DNA of 7,825 nucleotides from a bacterium UBP1_UBA4771 (GCA_002403295.1 DHHN01000055.1:499-8323), one strand, 5' to 3'. Positions 1-6,207 are shown, numbered from the stretch's first letter. The notes: generated by a model not told the origin, from the sequence alone. Program-made: numbers and translations.

Positions 1-24
1 CCGCGGGGCGCATATACTGAACAC

Positions 25-55
25 GACCTTCTTGCGACGGAAGGTTACTTTTTTT
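25..55 (+). terminator. Terminator-like hairpin with T-run before the first tRNA
   Basis: A 6-bp perfect inverted repeat (ACCTTC at 26-31, GAAGGT at 40-45), extendable by one G-T pair at 25/46, encloses an 8-nt loop. It is followed by AC and seven T at 49-55. This is the layout of an intrinsic terminator for a gene to the left of the window. A TATACT box at 13-18 could instead be the -10 of a promoter for the tRNA pair, with its -35 outside the window, which would place the hairpin just downstream of the start point. The stem is short and only moderately GC-rich, so the call is tentative. Confidence 0.4.
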
Positions 56-143
56 GGAGGGCTAGTCCTAACTGGTAAGGCAGCGGATTTGAAATCCGCC
101 GGGCGTTGAGCCCATGGGGGTTCGAATCCCTCGCCCTCCGCCA
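56..143 (+). tRNA. tRNA-Ser(UGA)
   Basis: A complete class II tRNA of 88 nt. The acceptor arms GGAGGGC (56-62) and GCCCTCC (133-139) pair fully, with discriminator G140 and encoded CCA at 141-143. The anticodon stem GCGGA/TCCGC encloses the loop TTTGAAA, giving anticodon TGA at 90-92. A long variable arm with a GGGC/GCCC stem (101-104 and 110-113) is the serine hallmark, and the T arm contains TTCGAAT. It reads UCA and, by wobble, other UCN codons. A second serine tRNA starts 25 nt downstream, so the two are probably one transcript. Confidence 0.96.
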
Positions 144-168
144 GAATCGAAATGCGGACGAAGCGGGC

Positions 169-260
169 GGAGAGGTGGCCGAGAGGCCGAAGGCAATCGC
201 CTGCTAAGCGATTGCAGGGCTAACCCCCTGCCGTGGGTTCGAATCCCACCCTCTCCGCCA
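169..260 (+). tRNA. tRNA-Ser(GCU)
   Basis: A complete class II tRNA of 92 nt. The acceptor arms GGAGAGG (169-175) and CCTCTCC (250-256) pair, with discriminator G257 and encoded CCA at 258-260. The anticodon stem ATCGC/GCGAT (196-200 and 208-212) encloses CTGCTAA, giving anticodon GCT at 203-205, which reads AGC and AGU. The long variable arm contains an AGGG/CCCT-type stem, and the T arm has TTCGAAT. It lies just downstream of tRNA-Ser(UGA) and upstream of the promoter of the small membrane-protein gene. Confidence 0.96.
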
Positions 261-295
261 TCATAGACGCAGCGCCCCGCGAGCCGCCGAATCGA

Positions 296-325
296 TTGAC
301 ACATCCCCGACGCCGGCGCTATAAG
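296..325 (+). promoter_or_regulatory. Sigma70-type promoter for the small membrane-protein gene
   Basis: A consensus TTGACA at 296-301 is separated by 18 nt from TATAAG at 320-325 (five of six matches to TATAAT). The predicted start point, near 332, leaves a leader of about 30 nt carrying the ribosome-binding site AAGGAGG at 351-357. The promoter lies between tRNA-Ser(GCU) and the coding region, so this gene does not depend on read-through from the tRNAs. The downstream tRNA-Arg could share its transcript. Confidence 0.7.
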
Positions 326-361
326 GAAATCGTACCCGTCGTTTCCGGCAAAGGAGGAACC

Positions 362-772
362 GTGGCGAATACGTACGTGTTGCGGAAGGTGCCGCTCGGG
401 CCCGTCTTGAAGATCGCCTTCATCCTGTTCCTCATCATCGGGGTCATCATCGGGATTTTCTACGCGCTCCTCATCTCGAGCTTCGGCTTCCTCGCGGGCG
501 CGCTCAACGATCCGTCGATCGGCCGCGAGCTCGGCTTCCTGCGGGGGCTCGGCTTCGTGCTCGTTCCCGTGATCGCGATCTTCTACTCGGTCTTCGCGAC
601 GATTGTGGTTGCCATCTGGGTTCTCGTTTACAATCTTTTAGCCTCCGTGATCGGAGGTGTCGAGCTCGTGCTCGAGCGCCCGTCCGGCGCGGCGCCTCCG
701 GCCTCCGGAATGCGCGGCCCCGGCGAGAGCGGCGCGCAGGCGCCCGAGAAGGATTCGATAACCGGTTTTTAA
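362..772 (+). CDS. Small two-helix membrane protein, DUF3566-like
   Basis: The 136-residue protein has no enzymatic motif. It has a short N-terminal tail, a first hydrophobic helix at about 16-40, a loop with charged residues at about 48-61, a second helix at about 63-92, then a GGVELVLE stretch at 98-105 and a disordered Gly/Pro/Ala-rich tail. The pattern of a 'vLKi' helix, a second helix, then 'YNLLAsviGGvEl' resembles the DUF3566 membrane-protein family as I recall it, whose function is unknown. The GTG start at 362 is chosen because AAGGAGG (351-357) precedes it and a strong promoter lies at 296-325. The open frame extends upstream but would run into tRNA-Ser(GCU). Its stop is only 10 nt before tRNA-Arg. 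Family assignment is moderate, and a membrane location is well supported. Confidence 0.82.
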   Translation: MANTYVLRKVPLGPVLKIAFILFLIIGVIIGIFYALLISSFGFLAGALNDPSIGRELGFLRGLGFVLVPVIAIFYSVFATIVVAIWVLVYNLLASVIGGVELVLERPSGAAPPASGMRGPGESGAQAPEKDSITGF

Positions 773-782
773 AAATGAAATT

Positions 783-856
783 GCGCCCATAGCTCAATTG
801 GATAGAGCGTCTGGCTACGGACCAGAAGGTTGGGGGTTCAAGTCCTCCTGGGCGCG
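783..856 (+). tRNA. tRNA-Arg(ACG), CCA not encoded
   Basis: A complete class I tRNA of 74 nt. The acceptor arms GCGCCCA (783-789) and TGGGCGC (849-855) pair, with discriminator G856. The D arm contains AGCTC and GAGC. The anticodon stem TCTGG/CCAGA (810-814 and 822-826) encloses CTACGGA, giving anticodon ACG at 817-819, and the T arm has TTCAAGT. A34 of this tRNA is the classical bacterial substrate of TadA, encoded at 6921-7403, and becomes inosine to read CGU, CGC and CGA. Unlike the other five tRNAs here, the 3' CCA is absent: the DNA continues with A and six T (858-863), so CCA must be added after transcription. The T-run may help termination. Confidence 0.95.
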
Positions 857-916
857 ATTTTTTCATTTCCCTCGCGAACGCCAAAGACTAATTTTTGCGG
901 GATAATAAAATAGACC

Positions 917-945
917 TTGACCCCCGCCTTTTCATCGATTAGGCT
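917..945 (+). promoter_or_regulatory. Probable promoter of the oxidoreductase operon
   Basis: TTGACC at 917-922 lies 17 nt upstream of TAGGCT at 940-945. The -35 matches consensus at five of six positions, and the -10 at only three. An AT-rich stretch at about 890-912 directly upstream could act as an UP-like element. The leader to the first ATG at 1039 is about 85 nt and contains the inverted repeat at 990-1009. No other good promoter was seen between tRNA-Arg and the operon, but the poor -10 may mean activator dependence or a different start site. Confidence 0.45.
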
Positions 946-989
946 ACATATTATTGCAGCCAAGGGAGATAGGGCGGTGCGGGGCAGGG

Positions 990-1009
990 TGGATCTCAGT
1001 ATCGATCCA
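990..1009 (+). repeat. Inverted repeat in the operon leader
   Basis: TGGATC (990-995) and GATCCA (1004-1009) form a perfect 6-bp inverted repeat around an 8-nt centre. It lies about 45 nt after the predicted start point and 30 nt before the first start codon. It is followed by ATTTTA, so it could be a weak attenuator hairpin, an operator dyad, or chance. No known regulator motif was recognised. Confidence 0.3.
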
Positions 1010-1038
1010 ATTTTACAATCACATCGAAGGGACCGGGC

Positions 1039-1599
1039 ATGATCGAGATCAGAACCCACGGACGGGGCGGTCAGGGAGCCGTGATCGCGTCCGAAATACT
1101 CGCGGACGCGTTCTTTCGCGAAAAGAAATTCGTGCAGGCGTTCCCCGCGTTCGGCGTGGAGCGGCGCGGCGCGCCGGTCGTGTCGTTCACGCGCGTTTCG
1201 GACGGAGAGATTCGCGAGCGCTGCGAGATCTACGAGCCGGATCATCTCGTTGTCCTCGATCCCGTGCTCATCGAGACGGTGAACATCACGGTCGGCCTCA
1301 AGCGGGGGGGCTGGATCGTCATCAACACGAATCGCGACATGTGCGGAAGCGGGCTCTGCGACGCGTACCGGGTCGCCACCGTCGACGCGAACTCGATCGC
1401 CCTCAAGTACGGTCTCGGGTCGCGCTCGGCTCCGATCGTCAACACGGCGATCGTCGGCGCCTTCGCGGGCGCGACGAAGCTCGTCGGCATCAAGGCCGTT
1501 CTCGAGGCCATCGCCGAGTTCGTCCCGGTTCGCAAGGAAAACAACATGAAGGCCGCCGAGGAGGCGTACAAGAGCCTGATCGTCGTGCCGAAGCGATAG
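1039..1599 (+). CDS. porG: 2-oxoacid:ferredoxin oxidoreductase, gamma subunit (PorG/PorC type)
   Basis: This is the gamma subunit of a thiamine-diphosphate, CoA-dependent 2-oxoacid oxidoreductase, most likely pyruvate-type. In this cytoplasmic family the gamma domain contributes to CoA binding and assembly. The 186 residues match the usual length of about 180-190. The glycine-rich N-terminal motif HGRGGQG (7-13), the FGVERRGAPV segment (38-47) and the NTAIVGAFA segment (135-143) are diagnostic of the family. The ATG at 1039 is preceded by AAGGGA at 1027-1032. It opens a four-gene operon, with 62 nt before the next gene containing a GC-rich GGCCGC/GCGGCC hairpin (1603-1608 and 1617-1622) without a T-run. 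The function class is certain, but substrate specificity cannot be read from this subunit alone. Confidence 0.93.
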   Translation: MIEIRTHGRGGQGAVIASEILADAFFREKKFVQAFPAFGVERRGAPVVSFTRVSDGEIRERCEIYEPDHLVVLDPVLIETVNITVGLKRGGWIVINTNRDMCGSGLCDAYRVATVDANSIALKYGLGSRSAPIVNTAIVGAFAGATKLVGIKAVLEAIAEFVPVRKENNMKAAEEAYKSLIVVPKR

Positions 1600-1661
1600 G
1601 GCGGCCGCGGGCGGACGCGGCCCCGAGAGGGCTCCACATCAACGCACAGGCTGGAGGGTCC

Positions 1662-3341
1662 ATGGGAGAGAAGATCACCTTCAAGAGCTACAAGGAGATG
1701 CCGATCTGCGCCATGTCGGGCGCCGACATGACATACAATCTCACCGGCTCCTGGCGCAACGTTCGGCCGTATTACGATTTCAAGGTCTCCCCGTGCCGTC
1801 TCGGCTGTCCGGCGATGGAGAACATCCAGCGCTACATCTTCCTCCTGACGCAGGAGAAATACGAAGAGGCGTGGCGCGAGCTCATGGAAGCGAACCCCAT
1901 GCCCTCGGTCACGGGCCGCGTGTGCTTCCATCCGTGCATGGAGAAGTGCACGCGCAAGGACTTCGATCAGGCGATCAACATTCCCGCGATCGAGCGATCG
2001 ATCGGCGACCGCGGGCTCGACAATCCGGGCTGGATGAAGAAGGCCCCCGCGACGAAGAAGGAAACGGTCGCGGTCGTCGGCGGCGGACCCGCCGGGCTCT
2101 CGGCGGCGTACTATCTCGCGCGGCGGGGATACCCCGTCACGATCTTCGAGGCGGACGCCGTGCTCGGGGGCACCCTGCGCTGGGGCATTCCCGAGTACCG
2201 GCTCCCGAACGACGTTCTCGACCGCGTCGTCGCGCAGATCGTCGGGTCCGGCCCGATCACGGTCAAGACCGGCGCGGCGCTCGGCCGCGACGTGGACCTC
2301 GCGAAGCTCGAGAAGGAATTCGCGGCCGTCTTCGTCGGCGTCGGACTCTCGCGCAGCCGCCCCCTCGGCGTCGCCGGCGAGGAGGGCCGGGGGATCGAGC
2401 GCGGGCTCGACTTTCTCCGGCGCGTGAACGGCGGCGAGCCGGTCAACCCGGGGCGTTCGGTCGCCGTCGTCGGCGGCGGCAACACGGCGATGGACGTCGC
2501 CCGCTGCGCCCGACGCGCCGGCGCCGAGGTCACCGTCGTCTACCGCCGCACGATGAACGAGATGCCGGCGATCAAGGACGAGATCGAGGAAGCCGAGCAC
2601 GAGGGCGTGCGGTTCCGCTTCCTCGCGGCGCCGAAGAGCATCGAGCGCGGCGCCTCCGGCCCCCTGACCGTCGTTTTCCAGCAGATGAAGCTCGGCGATC
2701 CGGACGAATCCGGACGCCGCCGTCCCGTGCCCGACGGCGACGCGACCTTCACCCTCTCCGTGAACACGATGTTCACCGCGATCGGCGAGGAGGCCGACGC
2801 CGCCCCGTTCGGGAAGCTGCTCGAATGCGACGGCAATCTCATCGCGACGAAGGGGGAGTGGGGGGAGACCTCGAGAAAGAAGATCTTCGCCGGCGGCGAC
2901 GTGGCGACGGGGGCGGCGAGCGTCGTCGAGGCGGTCGCCGCGGGGCGGAAGGCCGCGGAGCGCATCTCCCGGATGCTCTCGGGCGAGCCGGAGCCCGCGG
3001 CGGAGGAGACGGGCACGATCAGCATCGAGAATATCAATACCGCGTACTTCACGAAGGGCAAGCGGCTCCTCGTTCCGCGCATTCCTCTCGACGAGGCGCT
3101 CGCGGGATACCGCGAGATCCACACCGGCTACGACGACCGTATGCTCCGCCGCGAGGCGGACCGCTGCTTCTCGTGCGGCGTCTGCAACTTCTGCGACAAC
3201 TGCTGGGTGTTCTGCCCCGACGTCGCCGTGCGGCGTCTCGAGGCCGAGTACGAGTTCGACTACGATTTCTGCAAGGGCTGCCTCGTCTGCGTCATCGAAT
3301 GCCCGCGCTGCGCCATCTCGACGCGGGAGGAGGGAAAATGA
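1662..3341 (+). CDS. GltD-like NAD(P)H/FAD oxidoreductase fused to PorD-type 2[4Fe-4S] ferredoxin (delta) subunit
   Basis: This 559-residue fusion probably passes electrons between the 2-oxoacid oxidoreductase core and NAD(P)(H). The N-terminal segment has a Cys set typical of the GltD/dihydropyrimidine-dehydrogenase Fe-S domain (C45, C49, C88, C92, C96). A Rossmann FAD site GGGPAG lies at 140-145. A second nucleotide site GGGNTA (271-276) is followed by YRR and EMPA at 294-303, as in GltD NADPH domains. The C-terminal FAD-closing motif is AGGDVATG (410-417). The last 60 residues are a ferredoxin: CxxCxxCxxxCP at 508-519 and again at 537-548, preceded by the extra C502 and C505. A delta subunit is normally a separate protein of about 100 residues. 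The ATG at 1662 follows GGAGGG (1653-1658). The open frame continues upstream, but that part is only the shadow of porG. The stop overlaps the alpha-subunit start by 4 nt. NADP versus NAD preference is inference. Confidence 0.9.
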   Translation: MGEKITFKSYKEMPICAMSGADMTYNLTGSWRNVRPYYDFKVSPCRLGCPAMENIQRYIFLLTQEKYEEAWRELMEANPMPSVTGRVCFHPCMEKCTRKDFDQAINIPAIERSIGDRGLDNPGWMKKAPATKKETVAVVGGGPAGLSAAYYLARRGYPVTIFEADAVLGGTLRWGIPEYRLPNDVLDRVVAQIVGSGPITVKTGAALGRDVDLAKLEKEFAAVFVGVGLSRSRPLGVAGEEGRGIERGLDFLRRVNGGEPVNPGRSVAVVGGGNTAMDVARCARRAGAEVTVVYRRTMNEMPAIKDEIEEAEHEGVRFRFLAAPKSIERGASGPLTVVFQQMKLGDPDESGRRRPVPDGDATFTLSVNTMFTAIGEEADAAPFGKLLECDGNLIATKGEWGETSRKKIFAGGDVATGAASVVEAVAAGRKAAERISRMLSGEPEPAAEETGTISIENINTAYFTKGKRLLVPRIPLDEALAGYREIHTGYDDRMLRREADRCFSCGVCNFCDNCWVFCPDVAVRRLEAEYEFDYDFCKGCLVCVIECPRCAISTREEGK

Positions 3342-4489
3342 AGAAGGTCATCATGGGGAATCACGCCGTGAGCTACGGCGTGAGGGCCTCCGACGTCAAG
3401 GTCATCTCCGCCTACCCGATCACGCCGCAGACGCAGGTCGTGGAGCTCCTTTCCGAGATGTGCGCCAACGGCGAGCTCGACGCGAAGTTCATCGCGGTCG
3501 AATCGGAGCACTCGGCGCTCACCGCGTGCGTCGGCGCGTCGGCGGCGGGATCGCGGACCTTCACCGCCACCTCGTCGCAGGGGCTCCTCCTCATGCACGA
3601 GATCATCCACTGGGCCGTGGGAGCGCGGCTTCCGATCGTGATGTCGAACGTCAACCGCGCCGTCGGGCCGCCGTGGAGCATCTGGACAGACCAGAACGAC
3701 TCGCTGTCGCAGCGCGACACGGGCTGGCTCCAGATCTACTGCGAGAGCAATCAGGAGGTGCAGGACACGATCGTGCAGGCGTTCAAGATCGCCGAGACGG
3801 TGATGCTTCCCGTCATGATCGTCCTCGACGCGTTCTTCCTCTCGCACACCTTCGAGATCGTCGACATCCTCGAACCCGAGGCGGTGCGGCCGTTCCTGCC
3901 GCCGTACCGGCCCGCGCGCAAGATCGACACCGCCGATCCGCACTCGTTCGGGAACCTCGCCGGCCCCGGGGAGTACTTCGAGCTGCGCTACATGATCGAG
4001 AAGGCGATGGAGGATTCGCGCGCGGTCATCGAGCGGACGGACCGGGAGTTCGAGGAGCGCTTCGGCCGCGGCTACGGCATCGTGAAGCCCTACCGCTGCG
4101 ATGACGCCGACTACGTCCTCGTCACCTCGGGCACCGTCGCATCGACGACGCGCGCCGTCGTCGACGCGATGCGCGCCGAGGGGATCAAGATCGGCTCGCT
4201 CAAGGTGCGGGTCTTCCGGCCGTTCCCCTTCGACGAGGTGCGCGAGGTGCTCTCGAAGGCGAAGAAGGTCGGCGTCATCGACCGGAACATCTCCTTCGGC
4301 CACCACGGCATATTCTATCAGGAAGTCAAAAGCGCCCTCTACGGGCGGACGAACGTGCCCGTCACGGGCTTCATCACGGGGCTCGGCGGGCGCGACGTGA
4401 CGCCCGCGGTGATCCGCGGCATCGCGGAGAAGCTCATCGCGGGAACGAATCTCGAGCCCGACATCAACTGGATAGGAGTGAAGATATGA
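3338..4489 (+). CDS. porA: 2-oxoacid (probably pyruvate):ferredoxin oxidoreductase, alpha subunit
   Basis: The alpha subunit supplies the pyrimidine-side TPP domain and the domain II transketolase-like fold of the complex that interconverts pyruvate + CoA with acetyl-CoA + CO2 and reduced carriers. The 383 residues fit PorA. Visible family motifs are YPITPQT (26-32), ESEHSA (55-60), TSSQGL (78-83), and a long segment around NRAVGPPWSIW and QRDTGW (106-130) that resembles pyruvate-type rather than 2-oxoglutarate-type alpha subunits. The ATG at 3338 follows GGGAGGAGGG (3325-3334) and overlaps the preceding stop (ATGA), implying translational coupling. The end likewise overlaps the beta-subunit start by 4 nt. 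No iron-sulphur cysteine cluster is present, as expected. Pyruvate as substrate is a resemblance-based inference; phenylglyoxylate or another 2-oxoacid remains possible. Confidence 0.93.
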   Translation: MKKVIMGNHAVSYGVRASDVKVISAYPITPQTQVVELLSEMCANGELDAKFIAVESEHSALTACVGASAAGSRTFTATSSQGLLLMHEIIHWAVGARLPIVMSNVNRAVGPPWSIWTDQNDSLSQRDTGWLQIYCESNQEVQDTIVQAFKIAETVMLPVMIVLDAFFLSHTFEIVDILEPEAVRPFLPPYRPARKIDTADPHSFGNLAGPGEYFELRYMIEKAMEDSRAVIERTDREFEERFGRGYGIVKPYRCDDADYVLVTSGTVASTTRAVVDAMRAEGIKIGSLKVRVFRPFPFDEVREVLSKAKKVGVIDRNISFGHHGIFYQEVKSALYGRTNVPVTGFITGLGGRDVTPAVIRGIAEKLIAGTNLEPDINWIGVKI

Positions 4490-5394
4490 ACGCGCCAAAG
4501 ATCCCGCTCCCCGAGCTCATGACGTCGGGCCACCTGGCCTGCCAGGGATGCGGCGCCACGCAGGCGATGCGATTCGCCCTGAAGGCCCTCGGGCCCCGCA
4601 CGGCGCTCGTGCTCCCGGCCTGCTGCTGGTCCGTGATCGACGGCCCATTCCCTCACTCCTCGCTCAAGGTGCCCATCCTCCACACGGCCTTCGAGGCGGC
4701 GGCCTCGACCGCCTCGGGCCTCAAGGCGGGGCTCGAGATGCGCGGCGACACGGAGACGGTCGTCATGGCGTGGGCCGGCGACGGCGGCACCTTCGACATC
4801 GGCATTCAGGCGCTTTCGGGCGCGGCCGAGCGCAACGAGGACATCATTTACTGCTGCTACGACAACGAAGCATACATGAACACGGGCATCCAGCGGAGCT
4901 CCTCGACGCCCATCGGGGCCTGGACGACGACGACGCCCGGCGTGCACTGGAAGAAGCGCCCGAAGAAAAAGATGATCGACATCATGGCGGCTCATTCGAT
5001 TCCCTACATCGCCACGGCGTCGGTCGCCTACCCGAACGATCTCATCGAGAAGTTCCGCAAGGCCCGCGAGATCAAGGGAACGCGCTTTCTGCACGTCTTC
5101 GCGCCGTGCCCCACCGGCTGGAAGCTCGCCCCGGAGCTCTCGGTCTCGATGGCGCGGCAGGCCGTCACCTCCAAGGTGTTTCCGCTCGTCGAGGTCACCG
5201 ACAACGGCAGGACCTGGAAGGTGTGGAAGGACTTCGAGCCGACGCCGGTCAAGGATTACTGCATGGCGCAAGGACGCTTCCGCCACCTGAGCGAAGATGA
5301 GCTCCGGCTCGTGGCCGAGGGGATCGAGGAGAACTGGCAGTATCTGCTCTCCCGCGAGGCCGGCTCGGCATTCGTTCCCGGCCTCCAGCATTAG
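4486..5394 (+). CDS. porB: 2-oxoacid (probably pyruvate):ferredoxin oxidoreductase, beta subunit
   Basis: The beta subunit binds TPP-Mg and a proximal [4Fe-4S] cluster. In its 302 residues, the TPP/Mg motif is GDGG at 98-101, with the downstream asparagine element NEAYMNTGIQ at 127-136 followed by SSTP and GAWTTTTPG. Candidate cluster cysteines are C19 and C22 (CQGC), C46 or C47 (PACCW) and C208 (APCPTGW), matching the four-ligand pattern of PorB. The segments HTAF, AAHSIPYIATASVAYP and APCPTGW resemble pyruvate synthase beta subunits. The ATG at 4486 overlaps the alpha stop by 4 nt and has AGGAG at 4474-4478 with a 7-nt spacer. It is the last gene of the operon, and a hairpin terminator begins 24 nt after its stop. 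Confidence 0.94.
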   Translation: MNAPKIPLPELMTSGHLACQGCGATQAMRFALKALGPRTALVLPACCWSVIDGPFPHSSLKVPILHTAFEAAASTASGLKAGLEMRGDTETVVMAWAGDGGTFDIGIQALSGAAERNEDIIYCCYDNEAYMNTGIQRSSSTPIGAWTTTTPGVHWKKRPKKKMIDIMAAHSIPYIATASVAYPNDLIEKFRKAREIKGTRFLHVFAPCPTGWKLAPELSVSMARQAVTSKVFPLVEVTDNGRTWKVWKDFEPTPVKDYCMAQGRFRHLSEDELRLVAEGIEENWQYLLSREAGSAFVPGLQH

Positions 5395-5417
5395 GCCTCT
5401 CCCGGGATGGAATGGGC

Positions 5418-5454
5418 ATCCCCGGTTCCTCCAAAGGGCCGGGGATTTCCCTTT
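5418..5454 (+). terminator. Intrinsic terminator-like hairpin after the oxidoreductase operon
   Basis: A perfect 8-bp GC-rich inverted repeat, ATCCCCGG (5418-5425) and CCGGGGAT (5439-5446), closes a 13-nt loop and is followed by TTTCCCTTT. The T-tract is interrupted, so termination may be partial. Its place 24 nt after the porB stop supports the role. Confidence 0.65.
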
Positions 5455-5661
5455 GTGCCTCATAACTACAATCCCCTCAACGCACTATATTGCGCGCCGA
5501 GCGCCCTTTTTGCGATCCCGGCTTGCATATTGAAATGCGGACCGGCACCCCCGCGGCGGTTCCTCGACAAGCGTAACCAACTGCGGCGTTGGGCGTTATG
5601 AACCGAGCGCCCTCGATGGTACGCATCTCGCGTATCCCCTCGCGACGCCGGGGAGGCATCC
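5447..5661 (+). other. Intergenic region before the prepilin gene
   Basis: No convincing gene or consensus promoter was found here. It holds a TATATT box (5486-5491) without a matching -35, an 11-nt direct repeat CCGAGCGCCCT at 5497-5507 and 5603-5613, and a small hairpin CCAAC/GTTGG (5577-5581 and 5588-5592). The prepilin ribosome-binding site GGGAGG lies at 5651-5656. Open frames of 60-78 codons across it have no start signals or recognisable motif. Confidence 0.4.
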
Positions 5662-6099
5662 ATGCGCATCGCGGAGACGAAAAGATCCCCCGAAGGAATG
5701 ACCCTCATCGAGGTGCTCGTGGGCATGGCCATATTCGCCATCGGCTGCTTCACCCTCACGCAGGTCATGCTCGGCGCCATGACATCGGAGGCGGCGACGC
5801 GAAGAACGGTCGTCGCGACGAGCCTCGCCCATGCGCGCATGTCCGAGATCGCGGCGACGGAGCGGTTCGGCGATATCCGCGAGGAGAACTTTCCCGACGA
5901 GGATTACGGCGCGGTGGCCGGCGGCGCTGCCGGATACGAGCCATACCGGCGCACCGTGACGATCGCGGATTCGACGGACGCGCGCGGGCGCGCGATCATG
6001 AAAACGGTCGAGGTCGAGGTCGAGTGGCGGGAAGGCGGCAAGCGCCGCAGCGTTTCGCTGCGCTCGAGCATCCCGGCCGCGGACTCGTTCGACCGCTGA
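5662..6099 (+). CDS. Prepilin-like protein with type IV N-methylation motif (PilV/GspI-like minor pilin)
   Basis: This 145-residue protein is a probable minor pilin or pseudopilin, exported and cleaved by a prepilin peptidase before assembly in a type IV pilus or type II secretion-like pseudopilus. The N-terminal leader (1-12) is basic and ends in Gly12. The mature start MTLIE places Glu at +5 (Glu17), followed by a hydrophobic helix to about residue 40. Cys29 sits within that helix. The remaining roughly 100 residues are polar, lack a Cys pair, and end in a strand-rich segment including VEVEVEW. The ATG at 5662 follows GGGAGG (5651-5656) with a 5-nt spacer. No other pilus gene lies within the window, so it is isolated here. 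Which machine it serves is unknown, and the PilV/GspI comparison rests on length and N-terminus only. Confidence 0.85.
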   Translation: MRIAETKRSPEGMTLIEVLVGMAIFAIGCFTLTQVMLGAMTSEAATRRTVVATSLAHARMSEIAATERFGDIREENFPDEDYGAVAGGAAGYEPYRRTVTIADSTDARGRAIMKTVEVEVEWREGGKRRSVSLRSSIPAADSFDR

Positions 6100-6123
6100 C
6101 GGGACGCCGCGGGCTTTTCCATA

Positions 6124-6153
6124 TTGACAAACCGCAAAACTCCCTGCTATATA
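6124..6153 (+). promoter_or_regulatory. Strong sigma70-type promoter for the lipoprotein-tadA transcript
   Basis: A perfect TTGACA at 6124-6129 is followed after 18 nt by TATATA at 6148-6153, within an alternating AT stretch that offers equivalent boxes one or two bases away. The predicted start point, near 6160, gives a leader of about 48 nt with AAGGAAG at 6195-6201 before the ATG at 6208. No terminator is seen before the tRNAs downstream, so the transcript may extend through tadA into tRNA-Ser(GGA). Confidence 0.75.
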
Positions 6154-6207
6154 TAGTGTTGCATATGGGGTAACCGTGTTGATGCGGCTTCTTCAAGGAA
6201 GTGTATC

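Noticed and set aside
68..304. Antisense open frame over the two serine tRNAs, with a GGEGGIRTHGRG-type peptide
   Set aside because: Peptides of the GxRGIRTxG and ERDSNPR type are classical artefacts of reading tRNA genes on the opposite strand. The same applies to antisense frames at 504-884, 6738-7478, 7145-7633 and 7279-7656.
233..361. N-terminal extension of the small membrane protein into tRNA-Ser(GCU)
   Set aside because: The promoter at 296-325 and the ribosome-binding site at 351-357 place the start at GTG 362. The upstream start codon is inside the tRNA.
1603..1622. GGCCGC/GCGGCC hairpin between porG and the fusion gene as a terminator
   Set aside because: There is no T-tract and the genes belong to one functional operon. 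At most it is an mRNA-stability or processing hairpin.
954..1661. N-terminal extension of the fusion protein upstream of 1662
   Set aside because: The extension overlaps porG out of frame and is Arg/Gly-rich without domains. The ATG at 1662 has a good ribosome-binding site, and the family N-terminus begins there.
1242..3122. 626-codon minus-strand open frame
   Set aside because: It lies opposite porG and the fusion gene, has shadow composition and no recognisable domain, and is explained by third-position GC bias. The minus-strand frames at 3260-4498 and 4339-5463 are rejected for the same reason.
1793..3337. Long open frame running upstream of porA in the same frame
   Set aside because: It is the Arg/Gly-rich shadow of the GltD-PorD fusion gene in high-GC DNA. 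The real porA start is the ATG at 3338 with its ribosome-binding site and ATGA overlap.
5407..5601. Short open frames in the porB-prepilin intergenic region as possible small genes
   Set aside because: They lack ribosome-binding sites and start over or just after the terminator hairpin. No recognisable motif is present.
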